Assembly (NCBI GenBank): GCA_000824805.1
Contig: CCNA01000028.1
Location: forward strand, 62,001 to 126,000
Origin: Mesorhizobium sp. SOD10
Lineage (GTDB): Bacteria; Pseudomonadota; Alphaproteobacteria; Rhizobiales; Rhizobiaceae
Length of the DNA: 64,000 bases
Direction of reading: 5' to 3'
Shown here: one piece after another, positions 44,464-53,113 of the stretch
Layout of the letters: the number at the start of each line of letters is the position of its first letter
Position numbering within the stretch: the stretch's first letter is position 1
Program-made: the position numbers and the translations under genes
The notes under the pieces: generated by a model
Told to the model about the DNA's origin: nothing
Databases searched by the model: none
Seen by the model: the letters and a program-made list of their open reading frames with translations, nothing else

Positions 44464-45441
44464 TCAACCAGCCCGAGCCTTATTTTTCTTGCGAGCGGTG
44501 GCCTCGGCCCGCGCAGGCGCCTCTTTGATACTGGCGGCGCCGCCCATGTCGCCATTCTTGGTCCGCCCCGCCCCCGGACCGGCACCGAGATCCGCGCCTG
44601 TGGTCGGGTCGGAGGAGGGGTCAGAGAGCGTCCGTTCGCCCATCTTGGCTACGACCTTCATGTCCTTGGCCGCCAGCTTGACTGTTGCGGTCCCATCGCC
44701 AGCGTCCGCCGGCATGACGTCCTCAAGATCATCCACGCGGTCCCATTCGTCTCCCGAGTTCCAAGGCCCATTCGTGTCCCCCTCGCCCTGTGACGTGTTG
44801 ACGTACATGCTCGCAAATTTCTCAATGCCGGGAAGCTTGCCCGTGGGGAAGTTGTTCTCGATCGCGTACAACGCTTTCTCGAACGATTTTTGATGCGCGA
44901 TTTCGCGCGTCATGAGAAATCCCAGCGCATCCTTGACGCCGGGATCGTCGGTAATGTTGATCAGTCGCTCATAGACGATCTTGGCACGCGCCTCCGCCGC
45001 AATGTTGGATCGCAGGTCGACGGTGGGCTCGCCGCGGGAATCGATATAGGCGGCAGTCCACGGCACTCCGGCCGAGTCGCACAATGCAGGTGCGCCGCCG
45101 AACAAGATAGACTCTTTTGCCGTCGTGCCGCTCGCGCCGACCATCAAATACAGCTCGGCCTCCTTCATCTGGCCCTCGGCCAGCTGTGCCTTCAGGCCTT
45201 TGTTGAGCATGGTGACAATCGAACCGACGACCTCGAGATGGCTGAGTTCTTCGGTCGCTATGTCGAGCAGCATGTCCTTGCGGCCGACATCGTCCTCACC
45301 CAGTCCCTGGGTGAAGTAGCGCATCGCCGCGGCAAGCTCGCCATCGGCGCCGCCGAACTGCTCCATGATCATGCACGCCAGCCGCGGGTTCGGCTCCGAG
45401 ACACGAACGGTGTATTGCAGTCGCTTGTTGTGCATGAACAT
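44464..45441 (-). CDS. Manganese catalase
   Basis: 325 residues, ATG at 45441 behind GGAGGAA. A dimanganese catalase that splits hydrogen peroxide without haem. The expected ligand residues are at E35, E65, H68, E150 and H183 (ADGELAAAMRYF, ATEELSHLE, IAAEARAKIVYE, EIAHQKSFEKA). The C-terminal 90 residues form a low-complexity Gly/Ala/Lys-rich tail, longer than in Lactobacillus or Thermus enzymes. No signal peptide. Upstream there is a possible EcfG-type stress promoter, consistent with a stationary- or stress-phase enzyme. Confidence 0.95.
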   Translation of the reverse strand: MFMHNKRLQYTVRVSEPNPRLACMIMEQFGGADGELAAAMRYFTQGLGEDDVGRKDMLLDIATEELSHLEVVGSIVTMLNKGLKAQLAEGQMKEAELYLMVGASGTTAKESILFGGAPALCDSAGVPWTAAYIDSRGEPTVDLRSNIAAEARAKIVYERLINITDDPGVKDALGFLMTREIAHQKSFEKALYAIENNFPTGKLPGIEKFASMYVNTSQGEGDTNGPWNSGDEWDRVDDLEDVMPADAGDGTATVKLAAKDMKVVAKMGERTLSDPSSDPTTGADLGAGPGAGRTKNGDMGGAASIKEAPARAEATARKKNKARAG

Positions 45442-45469
45442 GAGGCTTCCTCCAAGGGTTGACGTTCAC

Positions 45470-45495
45470 TAACCGGCCGCCTCCTGGAATGTTCC
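45470..45495 (-). promoter_or_regulatory. Candidate EcfG-type general-stress promoter of the manganese catalase gene
   Basis: On the minus strand GGAAC (45495-45491) is followed after 16 nt by GGTT, one base from the GGAAC-N16/17-CGTT consensus of the alphaproteobacterial general stress sigma factor EcfG. It ends about 30 nt before the catalase ATG. Plausible from position and the gene's stress role. Confidence 0.4.
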
Positions 45496-45895
45496 TCCGC
45501 AAAAAAATTGAATGGCTTAAACGGCGCGTTTTTTAATCCGCCGAGCCGCCCTTGGCGTCGCGGCAGCATTCTGATCAGTCTTGCACGCCAATTGCTGCAA
45601 GATCAGCTTATGTAATACTTGAGAAGATGGGCCGAGACGATCAGAGCGCGCCGAGACGTCGGGGGGCGCAGGCTCAACCGACAGCGGTTGGGACGAGGAT
45701 CCGTGCTCCAGCTGCGCGGCTGGGAAGATTTTGCGGGAGAAGGGCTGCTGCGCTGACCCGCCCGTGATCGACGGCTTTGAGTCGATCCTATGCCCGGTGT
45801 GGGACACTGCTCTACGATAGCCGGCCCGCTTCCGACGCCTTGTCGGCGCTGGATCGAATTAAGACGCTTTTGCTCGACCCGGGCAATTGCGGCAA
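45496..45895. other. Region upstream of the manganese catalase without a supported gene
   Basis: About 400 bp with short overlapping frames on both strands. None has a credible start or domain. The end (about 45810-45898, plus strand) reads as a short coding-like tail (ASDALSALDRIKTLLLDP), perhaps a gene remnant. Confidence 0.4.
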
Positions 45896-46165
45896 TTAAG
45901 CCGGCAGAACCACCGACAACAGCTTGATCTTGGATAATCTCTTCTGAGCCAGCCGGCGAGTGGCTTCCAAAGCCCCGCCCTCGAACGCTTCGGCAACGAA
46001 TGCCAGTGTCAACATGTCGATGAGCAAATCGTCGACGGCGGCCGAGATTATCTCAGAGCCGCGGCGATCGATTTCCGCCAACAGCAATCGCGCTTCTCTC
46101 GCCGCCGCTGAGGCATCCTCTGCGTGGACCAGCGCTTCAAGCCTGTCAAATATTTGCAACAGCAT
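45896..46165 (-). CDS. Small helical hypothetical protein
   Basis: 89 residues from the ATG at 46165 (a TTG at 46186 would add seven). It reads as three to four amphipathic helices rich in Ala, Leu and Glu (LLQIFDRLEALVHAEDASAAAREARLL is a typical stretch, written here only in part: LEALVHAEDASAAAREARL). No known motif and only a weak ribosome-binding site (GGGGGG adjoining the ATG). Could be a real small protein or a chance frame. Confidence 0.4.
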   Translation of the reverse strand: MLLQIFDRLEALVHAEDASAAAREARLLLAEIDRRGSEIISAAVDDLLIDMLTLAFVAEAFEGGALEATRRLAQKRLSKIKLLSVVLPA

Positions 46166-46186
46166 CCCCCCGTTGGCCGTGATCAA

Positions 46187-47202
46187 CTCCGCCGGCCGCC
46201 GAAAGTTCCGCCGACTAAGCTGCGACAGGACGGGCGTAGGTCATAAAGGGCGTCAGCTTTCAACACTAGAGCTCGCCTGGCGCGTGAATCTGAAAGGCGG
46301 ACCCGTCTCCCGCAGGTCAATCCGATCCTACGCAGGCGCAATCCCAAATAGACTCCTCAGATGCGATTGTGCGTAATCATCTCTTATCCGCTGCGTTGCG
46401 GCCTGCCGTAGGGAAGACTGTGGCGCCACACGAACATCATGCGGTGGAACTTATAACGGAGAGCAAATGGGCGGTCCTCGTGACTTAAAATCATCTGCCG
46501 CAGCGCACGCCGCACGGCTAGCCGGATAATTGAACCCTGCAGTTCACGAAGCTTGCCGTCGCGCCGGAACAGCACGAAGCAAGCGGCCCGACAGTTCCGC
46601 GTTGGGGTGCGTTGGGTTGAACCGCCGGGCCTAACCGACTCGGTAGGGTAAGGTCGGCTAGAAGAAGAGGCGAAATTAGCATCCTCGCATTGATATAGAT
46701 TTTTATGCCTTTCCACCGATTTCGCTGACTGTTGCTCCCGAGCTACAGCCCCTTGGCCGAGACTGCATTAGGTAGAGCTTTGTGCGGGGCTCCTGGATTC
46801 CGGCGGACCATCTGGGAAAGGGGCGCACGAGCAGTTTGAGGGAAGATAGCCCGTCGGCTTCGGTCGGCGGGTTTTTCTTACCCGGACCTAAACCCCGGAA
46901 AAGCAGTGGGACCTGCGTGAAGAGGAAGTCATGGCCGTGTGGCTGAAGAGCAACCTGCCGCAGGTTGCGGAACAGTCCTGACGCGGGCGGATACAGACAG
47001 CGACAGCGCGAACGGTGACCGAGGGGAGACTGGCGGTCAACGACAGTCGGCAGTCCCGTCAGCTAGGCTCGCGGTCAGGTCTTCCCCGCATCGGTCCACG
47101 GCTTTGAGCCCGCTCCGAATTCGGGTCCGGGCGGCCTGAGCTCACGGAGACGGGAACATTCCTGGTTCCAAAACATTAGGATCGCTCCATCCTGGAGCGC
47201 CC
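46187..47202. other. About 1-kb intergenic region with an orphan terminator
   Basis: No convincing protein gene; a 110-codon minus-strand frame at 46384-46716 is Arg/Ser-rich and has no domain. The striking element is the strong terminator at 46850-46880. The 100-150 bp before it could encode a small RNA. The promoter of the PQQ-associated ABC operon must lie towards the right end. Confidence 0.45.
46850..46880 (+). terminator. Strong intrinsic terminator with UUCG tetraloop, no gene attached
   Basis: CCCGTCGGC (46850-46858) pairs with GTCGGCGGG (46863-46871) with two G-T wobbles around a TTCG loop, followed by TTTTTCTT. This is a textbook rho-independent terminator on the plus strand, yet no upstream protein gene ends here. 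Confidence 0.8.
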
Positions 47203-48423
47203 GTGTCGATTCCAAAAATCCAACTTGGCCTGCTCGACCCGCGCCGGATAAGGCTGGCGCTAGCATTTGTCATGCTGCTCGCCATAACCCCCTCGGCGCT
47301 TCCCGAGCCGCAGACGATGGTGATCGGCTACGTAGGCGAACAGCGCAAGCCGCCTCCACCCCTCGGGCCATTGGACGAGGTCGTCACCGATGACGGCCTT
47401 CAAGGCGCTCGCCTCGGCATCGCTGACGATGCCAGCACCGGCCGCTTCCTCGGTCAGCAATTCCGACTGCAACAAGTCATCCTGGCGCCCGGCAAGACGC
47501 CGGCCGAAGCCGTCAAGGAATTCGCGGCAGCGGGTGTCAGCTTCGTCGTCGCCGATCTCGATGCCGACCTGTTGCTCAAGGCAAGCGACGCTCCGGGCGC
47601 CGAGCGGATGGTTTTGTTCAATAGCAGGGCACCCGATGACCGGCTCCGCCAGGAGGATTGCCGCAAGAACGTGCTTCACACCATTCCGAGCCGTGCGATG
47701 CTCGCTGACGGGCTGGCCCAATATCTGGTCTGGAAGCGCTGGCGGCATTGGTTCCTGCTGGCCGGGCCGCGTCCTGAGGACCAGGCGATGGCGGTTGCCT
47801 TCCGGCGCGCTGTGACGCGCTTCGGGGCGGAGATCACCATCGATCAGCCCTGGACGTTCCGGCCCGCCAACGGGCGTGCCGATACCGGCCATGTCACGCT
47901 GCAAACCGAAATCCCCGCCGCCACCCAAGTCAGTGATTATGATGTGCTCGTGGTTGCCGACGAGGCCGATGAATTCGGCGCCTATCTGGAAGGGCGCACC
48001 GCCCTTCCGAGGCCGGTTGCCGGTACGCAAGGGCTGATCGCCACCGGCTGGAGCGCGGTCAATGAGGAGTGGGGCGCCACGCAGCTCCAGGATCGTTTCC
48101 ACAAGCAGGCCGGACGCTGGATGCTGCCCAGCGACTACGCCGCCTGGCTAGCTGTCAGAAGCATTGGCGAGGCGGCAACGCGGCTGCACAGCCTCGATCC
48201 GACCGCGATCGCAAAGTATCTGCGCAGCGACGATTTCCTGCTCGCCGGCTTCAAGGGGCAAGGGCTGAGTTTCCGTCCGTGGGACGGGCAGATGCGCCAA
48301 CCCATTCTAATCGCGGGCCCCCGGCTGCTTGTTTCCAGTTCGCCACAGCCGGGCTTTCTGCATCAGCGCACGCCGCTCGATACTCTGGGCATCGATCTGG
48401 AGGAGAGCACATGCAAATTTTGA
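47203..48423 (+). CDS. PQQ-catabolism-associated ABC transporter substrate-binding protein
   Basis: 406 residues; GTG start at 47203. It has an N-terminal hydrophobic segment (LALAFVMLLAITPSALPEP) that looks like a signal peptide preceded by a basic region, then a branched-chain-amino-acid-binding-like fold (VIGYVGEQRKPPPPLGPLDE, DGLQGARLGIADDA). The tryptic details match the group of binding proteins encoded with PQQ-dependent alcohol dehydrogenases (TIGR03863 type). Its role in quinoprotein metabolism is not proven. It overlaps the beta-propeller gene by 13 nt. Confidence 0.88.
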   Translation: MSIPKIQLGLLDPRRIRLALAFVMLLAITPSALPEPQTMVIGYVGEQRKPPPPLGPLDEVVTDDGLQGARLGIADDASTGRFLGQQFRLQQVILAPGKTPAEAVKEFAAAGVSFVVADLDADLLLKASDAPGAERMVLFNSRAPDDRLRQEDCRKNVLHTIPSRAMLADGLAQYLVWKRWRHWFLLAGPRPEDQAMAVAFRRAVTRFGAEITIDQPWTFRPANGRADTGHVTLQTEIPAATQVSDYDVLVVADEADEFGAYLEGRTALPRPVAGTQGLIATGWSAVNEEWGATQLQDRFHKQAGRWMLPSDYAAWLAVRSIGEAATRLHSLDPTAIAKYLRSDDFLLAGFKGQGLSFRPWDGQMRQPILIAGPRLLVSSSPQPGFLHQRTPLDTLGIDLEESTCKF

Positions 48424-49370
48424 TCTCGCTCGTGCTTGTGCTGGTCCTTGTCGTTCCCGCGGCGGCCGAGACGATTTACGTCTCCAACGAACAGGACAAC
48501 ACCGTCGCGGTCGTCGACGGGGCGACCATGATATTGCAGGCCGCGATCGATGTCGGCCGGCGCCCGCGCGGAATGGCGCTTTCGGTCGACAAGAAGACGC
48601 TGTTCGTTGCCGAAGGCGACGACAACCGCATCGACGTGGTCGATCTCGCCAAGCGGCAGGTCGTCGGTCAACTGCCTTCGGGCGCCGATCCGGAATTCTT
48701 TGTCGTGCATCCGGACGGCAAGCGGCTCTTCGTTGCCAATGAGAACGATAACCTGGTCTCGGTGGTGGATATAGCTGGCGCCAAAATCATCGGCACGGTC
48801 GACGTCGGTGTCGAGCCGGAGGGGATGGCGGTTACTGCCGATGGCCGAATCGTTGCCTGCACGTCGGAGACGACAAGCATGGTCCATCTCATCGACGCCG
48901 GCACGCTAGAACTCATCGACAACCTTCTCGTCGACACGCGGCCGCGCGCCGCGGCGTTCTCGCCGGACGGCAAGCAATTATGGGTGTCGTCCGAAATCCG
49001 AGGCACCGTCACGGTCTTCGACACTGCGACACGCGCTCAAATGGGCAAGATTGAGTTCGACGTGCCGGGAATCCGGCGTGAGGGTGTACAAGCGGTCGGC
49101 ATCGAGATGTCACGCGACGGCGCGACTGCCTATGTCGCCCTCGGCCCGGCTAACAGGATTGCCGAGGTCGACACGAAGACATTCACCGTCAAGCGCCTCT
49201 ATCTTGTCGGCCAGCGGCCCTGGCATGTCGCGCGCTCTGACGACCAGAAACAACTGATCAGCGCCAACGGCAACTCCGGCGACATCTCCTTCATCGACCT
49301 GGAGAACCAGGAGGTGGTGAAGTCGCTGCCGGTTGGGCGCGGTCCATGGGGAATCGTGATCGGCCCATGA
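48411..49370 (+). CDS. PQQ-catabolism-associated beta-propeller protein (YVTN repeats)
   Basis: 319 residues from the ATG at 48411 behind GGAGGAGAG. A signal peptide (MQILISLVLVLVLVVPAAAE) is followed by about seven repeats of the type IYVSNEQDNTVAVVDG, LFVAEGDDNRIDVVDL and LFVANENDNLVSVVDI. It is a periplasmic seven-bladed propeller of the family found with PQQ-dependent dehydrogenases (TIGR03866 type). It overlaps the downstream ATPase gene by 4 nt. Confidence 0.92.
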   Translation: MQILISLVLVLVLVVPAAAETIYVSNEQDNTVAVVDGATMILQAAIDVGRRPRGMALSVDKKTLFVAEGDDNRIDVVDLAKRQVVGQLPSGADPEFFVVHPDGKRLFVANENDNLVSVVDIAGAKIIGTVDVGVEPEGMAVTADGRIVACTSETTSMVHLIDAGTLELIDNLLVDTRPRAAAFSPDGKQLWVSSEIRGTVTVFDTATRAQMGKIEFDVPGIRREGVQAVGIEMSRDGATAYVALGPANRIAEVDTKTFTVKRLYLVGQRPWHVARSDDQKQLISANGNSGDISFIDLENQEVVKSLPVGRGPWGIVIGP

Positions 49371-50092
49371 ACGCCCTGGCGGTCGAGAATTTGTGCCACA
49401 GTTTCGGAACCAGGCAGGTTCTCCAGAATGTCTCGTTAACTGTGGCTCAAGGCAGAATGTGTATCCTGCTCGGCCGCAACGGCGCCGGTAAGACGACATT
49501 GTTCTCGCTGATTACCGGTCTTTATTACGCGCGCACGGGGCTGGTCCGTGTCTTCGATATAGCGATGGAGGCGAACCCATCCGCCGCCCTCGCGCAAATG
49601 GGCGTCGTTTTCCAGCTGCCGACGCTCGATCTCGATCTGACGGCGGGCGAGAACCTGCGCTACCACGCCGCGCTGCACGGACTTCCCACGGAACTGAGCA
49701 AGGCGCGCTCAAGGGAGGAATTGAGCCGCCTCGAAGTGCTGGACAGGATCGACGATCCGACCCGAGCGCTATCCGGCGGCCAACGCCGGCGCGTGGAGAT
49801 CGCACGGGCGCTGATGCACGGCCCGCGCCTGATGCTGCTTGACGAGCCGACCACCGGGCTTGACGTGCCGGGACGGCGCGCGCTCGAGCGCTATGTGAGG
49901 ACGCTTTGCCGCGAGCGCGGCATTGCCGTACTATGGGCGACGCATTTCCTCGAAGAAGTGGCGGCCGACGATGACGTCGTGGTGCTGGATCGGGGTAGGG
50001 TGTGCTGGGCTGGCTCTGCGGATCGCATTGCGCCCGACCTCGGCGTAGGAAGCATCGCTGAGGCATTCGCCTTGCTGACGGGTTCGCTATGA
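49367..50092 (+). CDS. ABC transporter ATP-binding protein of the PQQ-associated exporter
   Basis: 241 residues from the ATG at 49367. Walker A GRNGAGKTT, Q-loop VVFQLPTLD, signature LSGGQRRRVE, Walker B LMLLDEPTTGLD and the H-loop WATHF are complete. It is of the type encoded beside PQQ-dependent dehydrogenases (TIGR03864 type) and works with the ABC-2 permease that follows, whose start overlaps its stop by 4 nt. Confidence 0.95.
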   Translation: MNALAVENLCHSFGTRQVLQNVSLTVAQGRMCILLGRNGAGKTTLFSLITGLYYARTGLVRVFDIAMEANPSAALAQMGVVFQLPTLDLDLTAGENLRYHAALHGLPTELSKARSREELSRLEVLDRIDDPTRALSGGQRRRVEIARALMHGPRLMLLDEPTTGLDVPGRRALERYVRTLCRERGIAVLWATHFLEEVAADDDVVVLDRGRVCWAGSADRIAPDLGVGSIAEAFALLTGSL

Positions 50093-50895
50093 AGGTGCGT
50101 CACGCATTGAGGGCGCTCGACGGCATCTTGCGGCGGGAAATGCTGCGGTCGCTGCGGCAGCGCGCGCGCCTGTTCTCCGCGATAGTGAGGCCGCTGGTGT
50201 GGCTGGCGATTTTCGCGGCTGGGTTTCGCTCCGTTCTCGGCCTGTCGATCACGCCGCCCTACCAGACCTATGTTCTCTACGAGGTCTATGTGGTGCCTGG
50301 GCTGGCGGCTATGATGTTGCTGTTCCATGCTATGGCGAGCTCGTTGGCCATGGTCTATGACCGCGAGATGGGCAGCATGCGCCTGTTGCTGACGGCTCCG
50401 CTGCCGCGCTGGTATCTGCTCGCCGCGCGCCTGCTGGCCAGCGTGATTGTCGGCCTGCCGCTGGTCTATCTGTTTCTTTTCGTGGCGCGCTTCTGGGACG
50501 TGCGGCCGCCGATCCTGGGCTATGTCGCCGTGTTCCCGGCGCTCGTGCTGTCGGGCTTGATGCTCGGCGCGTTCGGCCTATTGGTGTCCTCGATGTCCAC
50601 TCAGATGGAAAACTTCGCCGGCGTAATGAACTTCGTGATCTTCCCGATGTTCTTCGCCTCGACGGCGCTCTATCCGATCTGGCGCCTCGCTGAAGCCGGT
50701 CCGGTGCTGGCGACGATCGCTGCGTGGAATCCATTCAGCTCGGCGGTCGAGTTGATCCGCTTCGCGCTCTACCTGCGGTTCCACATGGTTTCCATGCTGG
50801 TTGTTGTCACCTGTCTCGTGGCTTTCTTCCTGGCGGCGGTGGCCGGCTACGATCCCGGCCGCGGCCTATGGGCCCGGCGTGGCGCCGAGGGCTGA
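50089..50895 (+). CDS. ABC-2 type transporter permease
   Basis: 268 residues, six membrane helices (for example LVWLAIFAAGFRSVLGL, LVYLFLFVARFW, FVIFPMFFASTALYPI). It resembles exporter permeases of the NodJ/DrrB class. With the preceding ATPase it forms an exporter; cargo unknown. Its stop (50895) directly abuts the stop of the minus-strand cytochrome c gene (50896), so the two operons are exactly convergent with no gap and no visible terminator. Confidence 0.92.
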   Translation: MKVRHALRALDGILRREMLRSLRQRARLFSAIVRPLVWLAIFAAGFRSVLGLSITPPYQTYVLYEVYVVPGLAAMMLLFHAMASSLAMVYDREMGSMRLLLTAPLPRWYLLAARLLASVIVGLPLVYLFLFVARFWDVRPPILGYVAVFPALVLSGLMLGAFGLLVSSMSTQMENFAGVMNFVIFPMFFASTALYPIWRLAEAGPVLATIAAWNPFSSAVELIRFALYLRFHMVSMLVVVTCLVAFFLAAVAGYDPGRGLWARRGAEG

Positions 50896-51309
50896 TTATC
50901 TAAGGGCATAGAGATAGGCCGCGATATCGCGCGCTTGCTGCTCGGTGATCCTCGTCGAAGGCATGGCTGTGCGCGGGTTGATTTCCCTTGCCGAACGGAT
51001 CCAGCGGATCAGGTTCTCCGGATTGTTCGCCAGCACGCCGCCGATATAGACACGACCGGCGAGGCTGCCGTCGAGGCGCGGCCCGACCTGGCCCTGCGCC
51101 CCGGGCACGCCAGGAATCGTGTGGCAGCCGGAACAGCCATTCATGGTCATGATCGGAATGGCGCGCGCGCCCACGCCGCCGGTCGCCACATCCGACTCGT
51201 GCCGAACGCGCTCGCGCCGGTCGATCCACAAGGTCGCCGCGATCGCGATGGCCAGAAGCACGACCCCGACGATGACGCCGCCGAGCAGCCTAGCCAGGTC
51301 GGAGCGCAT
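50896..51309 (-). CDS. Membrane-anchored cytochrome c
   Basis: 137 residues. An N-terminal helix (about 7-27) is followed by a periplasmic haem domain with CSGCH and, later, a Met in RTAMPSTRITE as sixth ligand. It is encoded at the end of the oxidase operon and overlaps the CtaG gene by 20 nt. It may shuttle electrons between the dehydrogenase system and the oxidase. Confidence 0.9.
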   Translation of the reverse strand: MRSDLARLLGGVIVGVVLLAIAIAATLWIDRRERVRHESDVATGGVGARAIPIMTMNGCSGCHTIPGVPGAQGQVGPRLDGSLAGRVYIGGVLANNPENLIRWIRSAREINPRTAMPSTRITEQQARDIAAYLYALR

Positions 51310-52168
51310 GCGTCGCCTCCCTGGTTCCGCTGTTGCTTATCCAAAGGCCGGCGAGCAGCAGGGCGGCACCACCGTAGATCAGCCCAGCCGGAACCCACAT
51401 CACGAGCCCGGCCAATTGCTGGTCCTCGATCGGGCTCAGGCCCCAAAGCGCCGCGCCGGAGGCATTCTCCGGATACCAGAGTTTAGGCGATACCAGCAGT
51501 AGGACGCCGAGCAGGCCGGTATGCAGCGAGGTGAAGAAAAGATGCATGACAGAGCTGCCGTAAGTTTGCTGTCGACCAGAACGCGGCAGAAGCGCCCACC
51601 AGAACAGCAAGGCAGTGCCGAGGAAGCTCGCATGTTGCGCATAATGCAGCACGCCCTGCTGCAGCGCTGCCTCGAACAGCGCCGGAACATGCCAGATCCA
51701 GATCGCTATCCCATGAAGGATTGTCGCGCTGAGCGGGCGAGCGGCGAACGCCCAGACCGCCTGCAGCAACTTGCCATGGGTGAGTTTTCCCGTCCCGCGG
51801 CGAAGTGTGGCCGGCAACGCCCACATCAAGACCGCGCTGGGGAAGGCGGCGACAAGAAGCGGCGCCGCCACGGCCATCAGCAGCTCATGCTCGATCATAT
51901 GGGCAGAGAACAAACGCTCGCCGAGCGCGTGGATCGGGCTGACCAGCGCTGCCGTCAGCACGCCCCAGCCGGCCGCGAATAACAGAGCTTTGCGAAGCCG
52001 CTCGGGCCGGCCTCGGCCGCTGCGCCGCCAAAGCCGGCTTGCACCGATCCCATACATGAGCGCGATACCTGCCAAGGGAAAAGTGATGGGGAACGCTAAC
52101 GTCCATCCGGCCTCGGGCGCGCCGGCGCCGTAGCAGATCGAGGTCGAGAAGAACGCGTCGAGGCTCAT
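51290..52168 (-). CDS. ctaG: Cytochrome c oxidase assembly factor CtaG (caa3 type)
   Basis: 292 residues from the ATG at 52168, overlapping the stop of the preceding gene (ATGA). Six or seven membrane helices with many His (HMIEHELLMAVAAPLLV, ILHGIAIWIWHVPALFE, LHYAQHASFLG, HLFFTSLHTGLLG) fit the caa3_CtaG family, which helps insert copper into oxidase. It is different from the small periplasmic Cox11-type CtaG. Its location in the oxidase operon supports this. Confidence 0.92.
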   Translation of the reverse strand: MSLDAFFSTSICYGAGAPEAGWTLAFPITFPLAGIALMYGIGASRLWRRSGRGRPERLRKALLFAAGWGVLTAALVSPIHALGERLFSAHMIEHELLMAVAAPLLVAAFPSAVLMWALPATLRRGTGKLTHGKLLQAVWAFAARPLSATILHGIAIWIWHVPALFEAALQQGVLHYAQHASFLGTALLFWWALLPRSGRQQTYGSSVMHLFFTSLHTGLLGVLLLVSPKLWYPENASGAALWGLSPIEDQQLAGLVMWVPAGLIYGGAALLLAGLWISNSGTREATHALRPG

Positions 52169-52506
52169 CGCAGACACTCGTCGAGGATGAGTGCGGCGCT
52201 GCCCTGCATGATGATGACGAGGGCAAACAGCAGTGCCGCGAGCATGCCGAGATCGGCGACGAAACGCTCGGTGCTGCGCGTGCGCTCCGGTTTGAAGGCG
52301 GCGCCGCCTTGCCGCTTCGCTCGCCATGACATCGCGCCGCCGAGCAGGGAAAATATTGCGAGCAACAGCGCCACCGGGAGCACCAGCTGTACCTGGCGAT
52401 TGCACTGCCAATGCACAAGCGCGTAGTTCAGCTGGGTCGAGATTGCCCAGGCCAAAGGCCCCGACAACAAACCACCCCAGGACGTGCCTAGCCGCAGCGC
52501 GCGCAT
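52165..52506 (-). CDS. Small membrane protein of the oxidase operon
   Basis: 113 residues, ATG at 52506, 1 nt after the subunit III stop. Three hydrophobic helices (GGLLSGPLAWAISTQLNYAL, VALLLAIFSLLGGAMSW, LGMLAALLFALVIIMQG) and few polar motifs. Similar small proteins accompany caa3-type oxidases in proteobacteria; it may be a subunit IV-like or assembly protein. Function unproven. Confidence 0.8.
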   Translation of the reverse strand: MRALRLGTSWGGLLSGPLAWAISTQLNYALVHWQCNRQVQLVLPVALLLAIFSLLGGAMSWRAKRQGGAAFKPERTRSTERFVADLGMLAALLFALVIIMQGSAALILDECLR

Positions 52507-52507
52507 C

Positions 52508-53113
52508 TCAGCCCAACCTCGGTAGCCAATAGATGAGCAGGTAGATCGGGATCCAGGTGAGGACCACGAAATCCCAGTAGAAAACATTGTCGCCGACATC
52601 GCCGTAGCGCCGGCCGCTATAGCCATGGTGCGTAAACATCAGCACCGTCAGAACGATCGTGTCGCCAACATCGGTGATCAGATGCGTGGTGTGCAGGCCG
52701 AGCAGCACCCAGACCATCGAGCCGTAAGCATTCGTGTCCCAGTAGATGTTCAGCGCCGGAAACTCGAACCAGCGCACGATGAGCGGCGCGATGCCGAGCA
52801 GCGACATCACCACCATGCCGATCCGCACCGGCCCCATGGCGCATTGCTTGGCATAGCGGTTGAGCATGTGGTTCGGCACCAGGCTGACCACGAGAAGCAG
52901 CGTCACGATCGTTCCCGGCCAATGGTTGGGCGCCGGTGCGCTCAGACGCCAGTTGGGCCACAACGTCGCCAGATAGAGATAGGCGCCGGCGGCCAGTGCA
53001 AAGCCCGTGCCTTCCAATGCCATGAAGCCTAGCGTGCCCCACCAGGTCGGGCTGCGCGGGCCATGTCCAAAGGTCGGCAGGCCGGAAAGATCGACGGCGG
53101 AACGCTGGCTCAT
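52508..53113 (-). CDS. ctaE: Cytochrome c oxidase subunit III
   Basis: 201 residues, overlapping the subunit I stop by 4 nt. Five membrane helices with WWGTLGFMALEGTGFALAAG, LGLHTTHLITDV and FYWDFVVLTWIPIY, typical of short subunit III of haem-copper oxidases. It stabilises subunit I. The N-terminus is short compared with the seven-helix mitochondrial form. Confidence 0.94.
   Translation of the reverse strand: MSQRSAVDLSGLPTFGHGPRSPTWWGTLGFMALEGTGFALAAGAYLYLATLWPNWRLSAPAPNHWPGTIVTLLLVVSLVPNHMLNRYAKQCAMGPVRIGMVVMSLLGIAPLIVRWFEFPALNIYWDTNAYGSMVWVLLGLHTTHLITDVGDTIVLTVLMFTHHGYSGRRYGDVGDNVFYWDFVVLTWIPIYLLIYWLPRLG

Noticed and set aside
45517..45807. 96-codon minus-strand frame upstream of manganese catalase
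   Set aside because: No start signal or motif, and it overlaps other short frames; not distinguishable from chance.
46384..46716. 110-codon minus-strand frame
   Set aside because: Arg/Ser-rich low-complexity translation without similarity or start signal; treated as intergenic.
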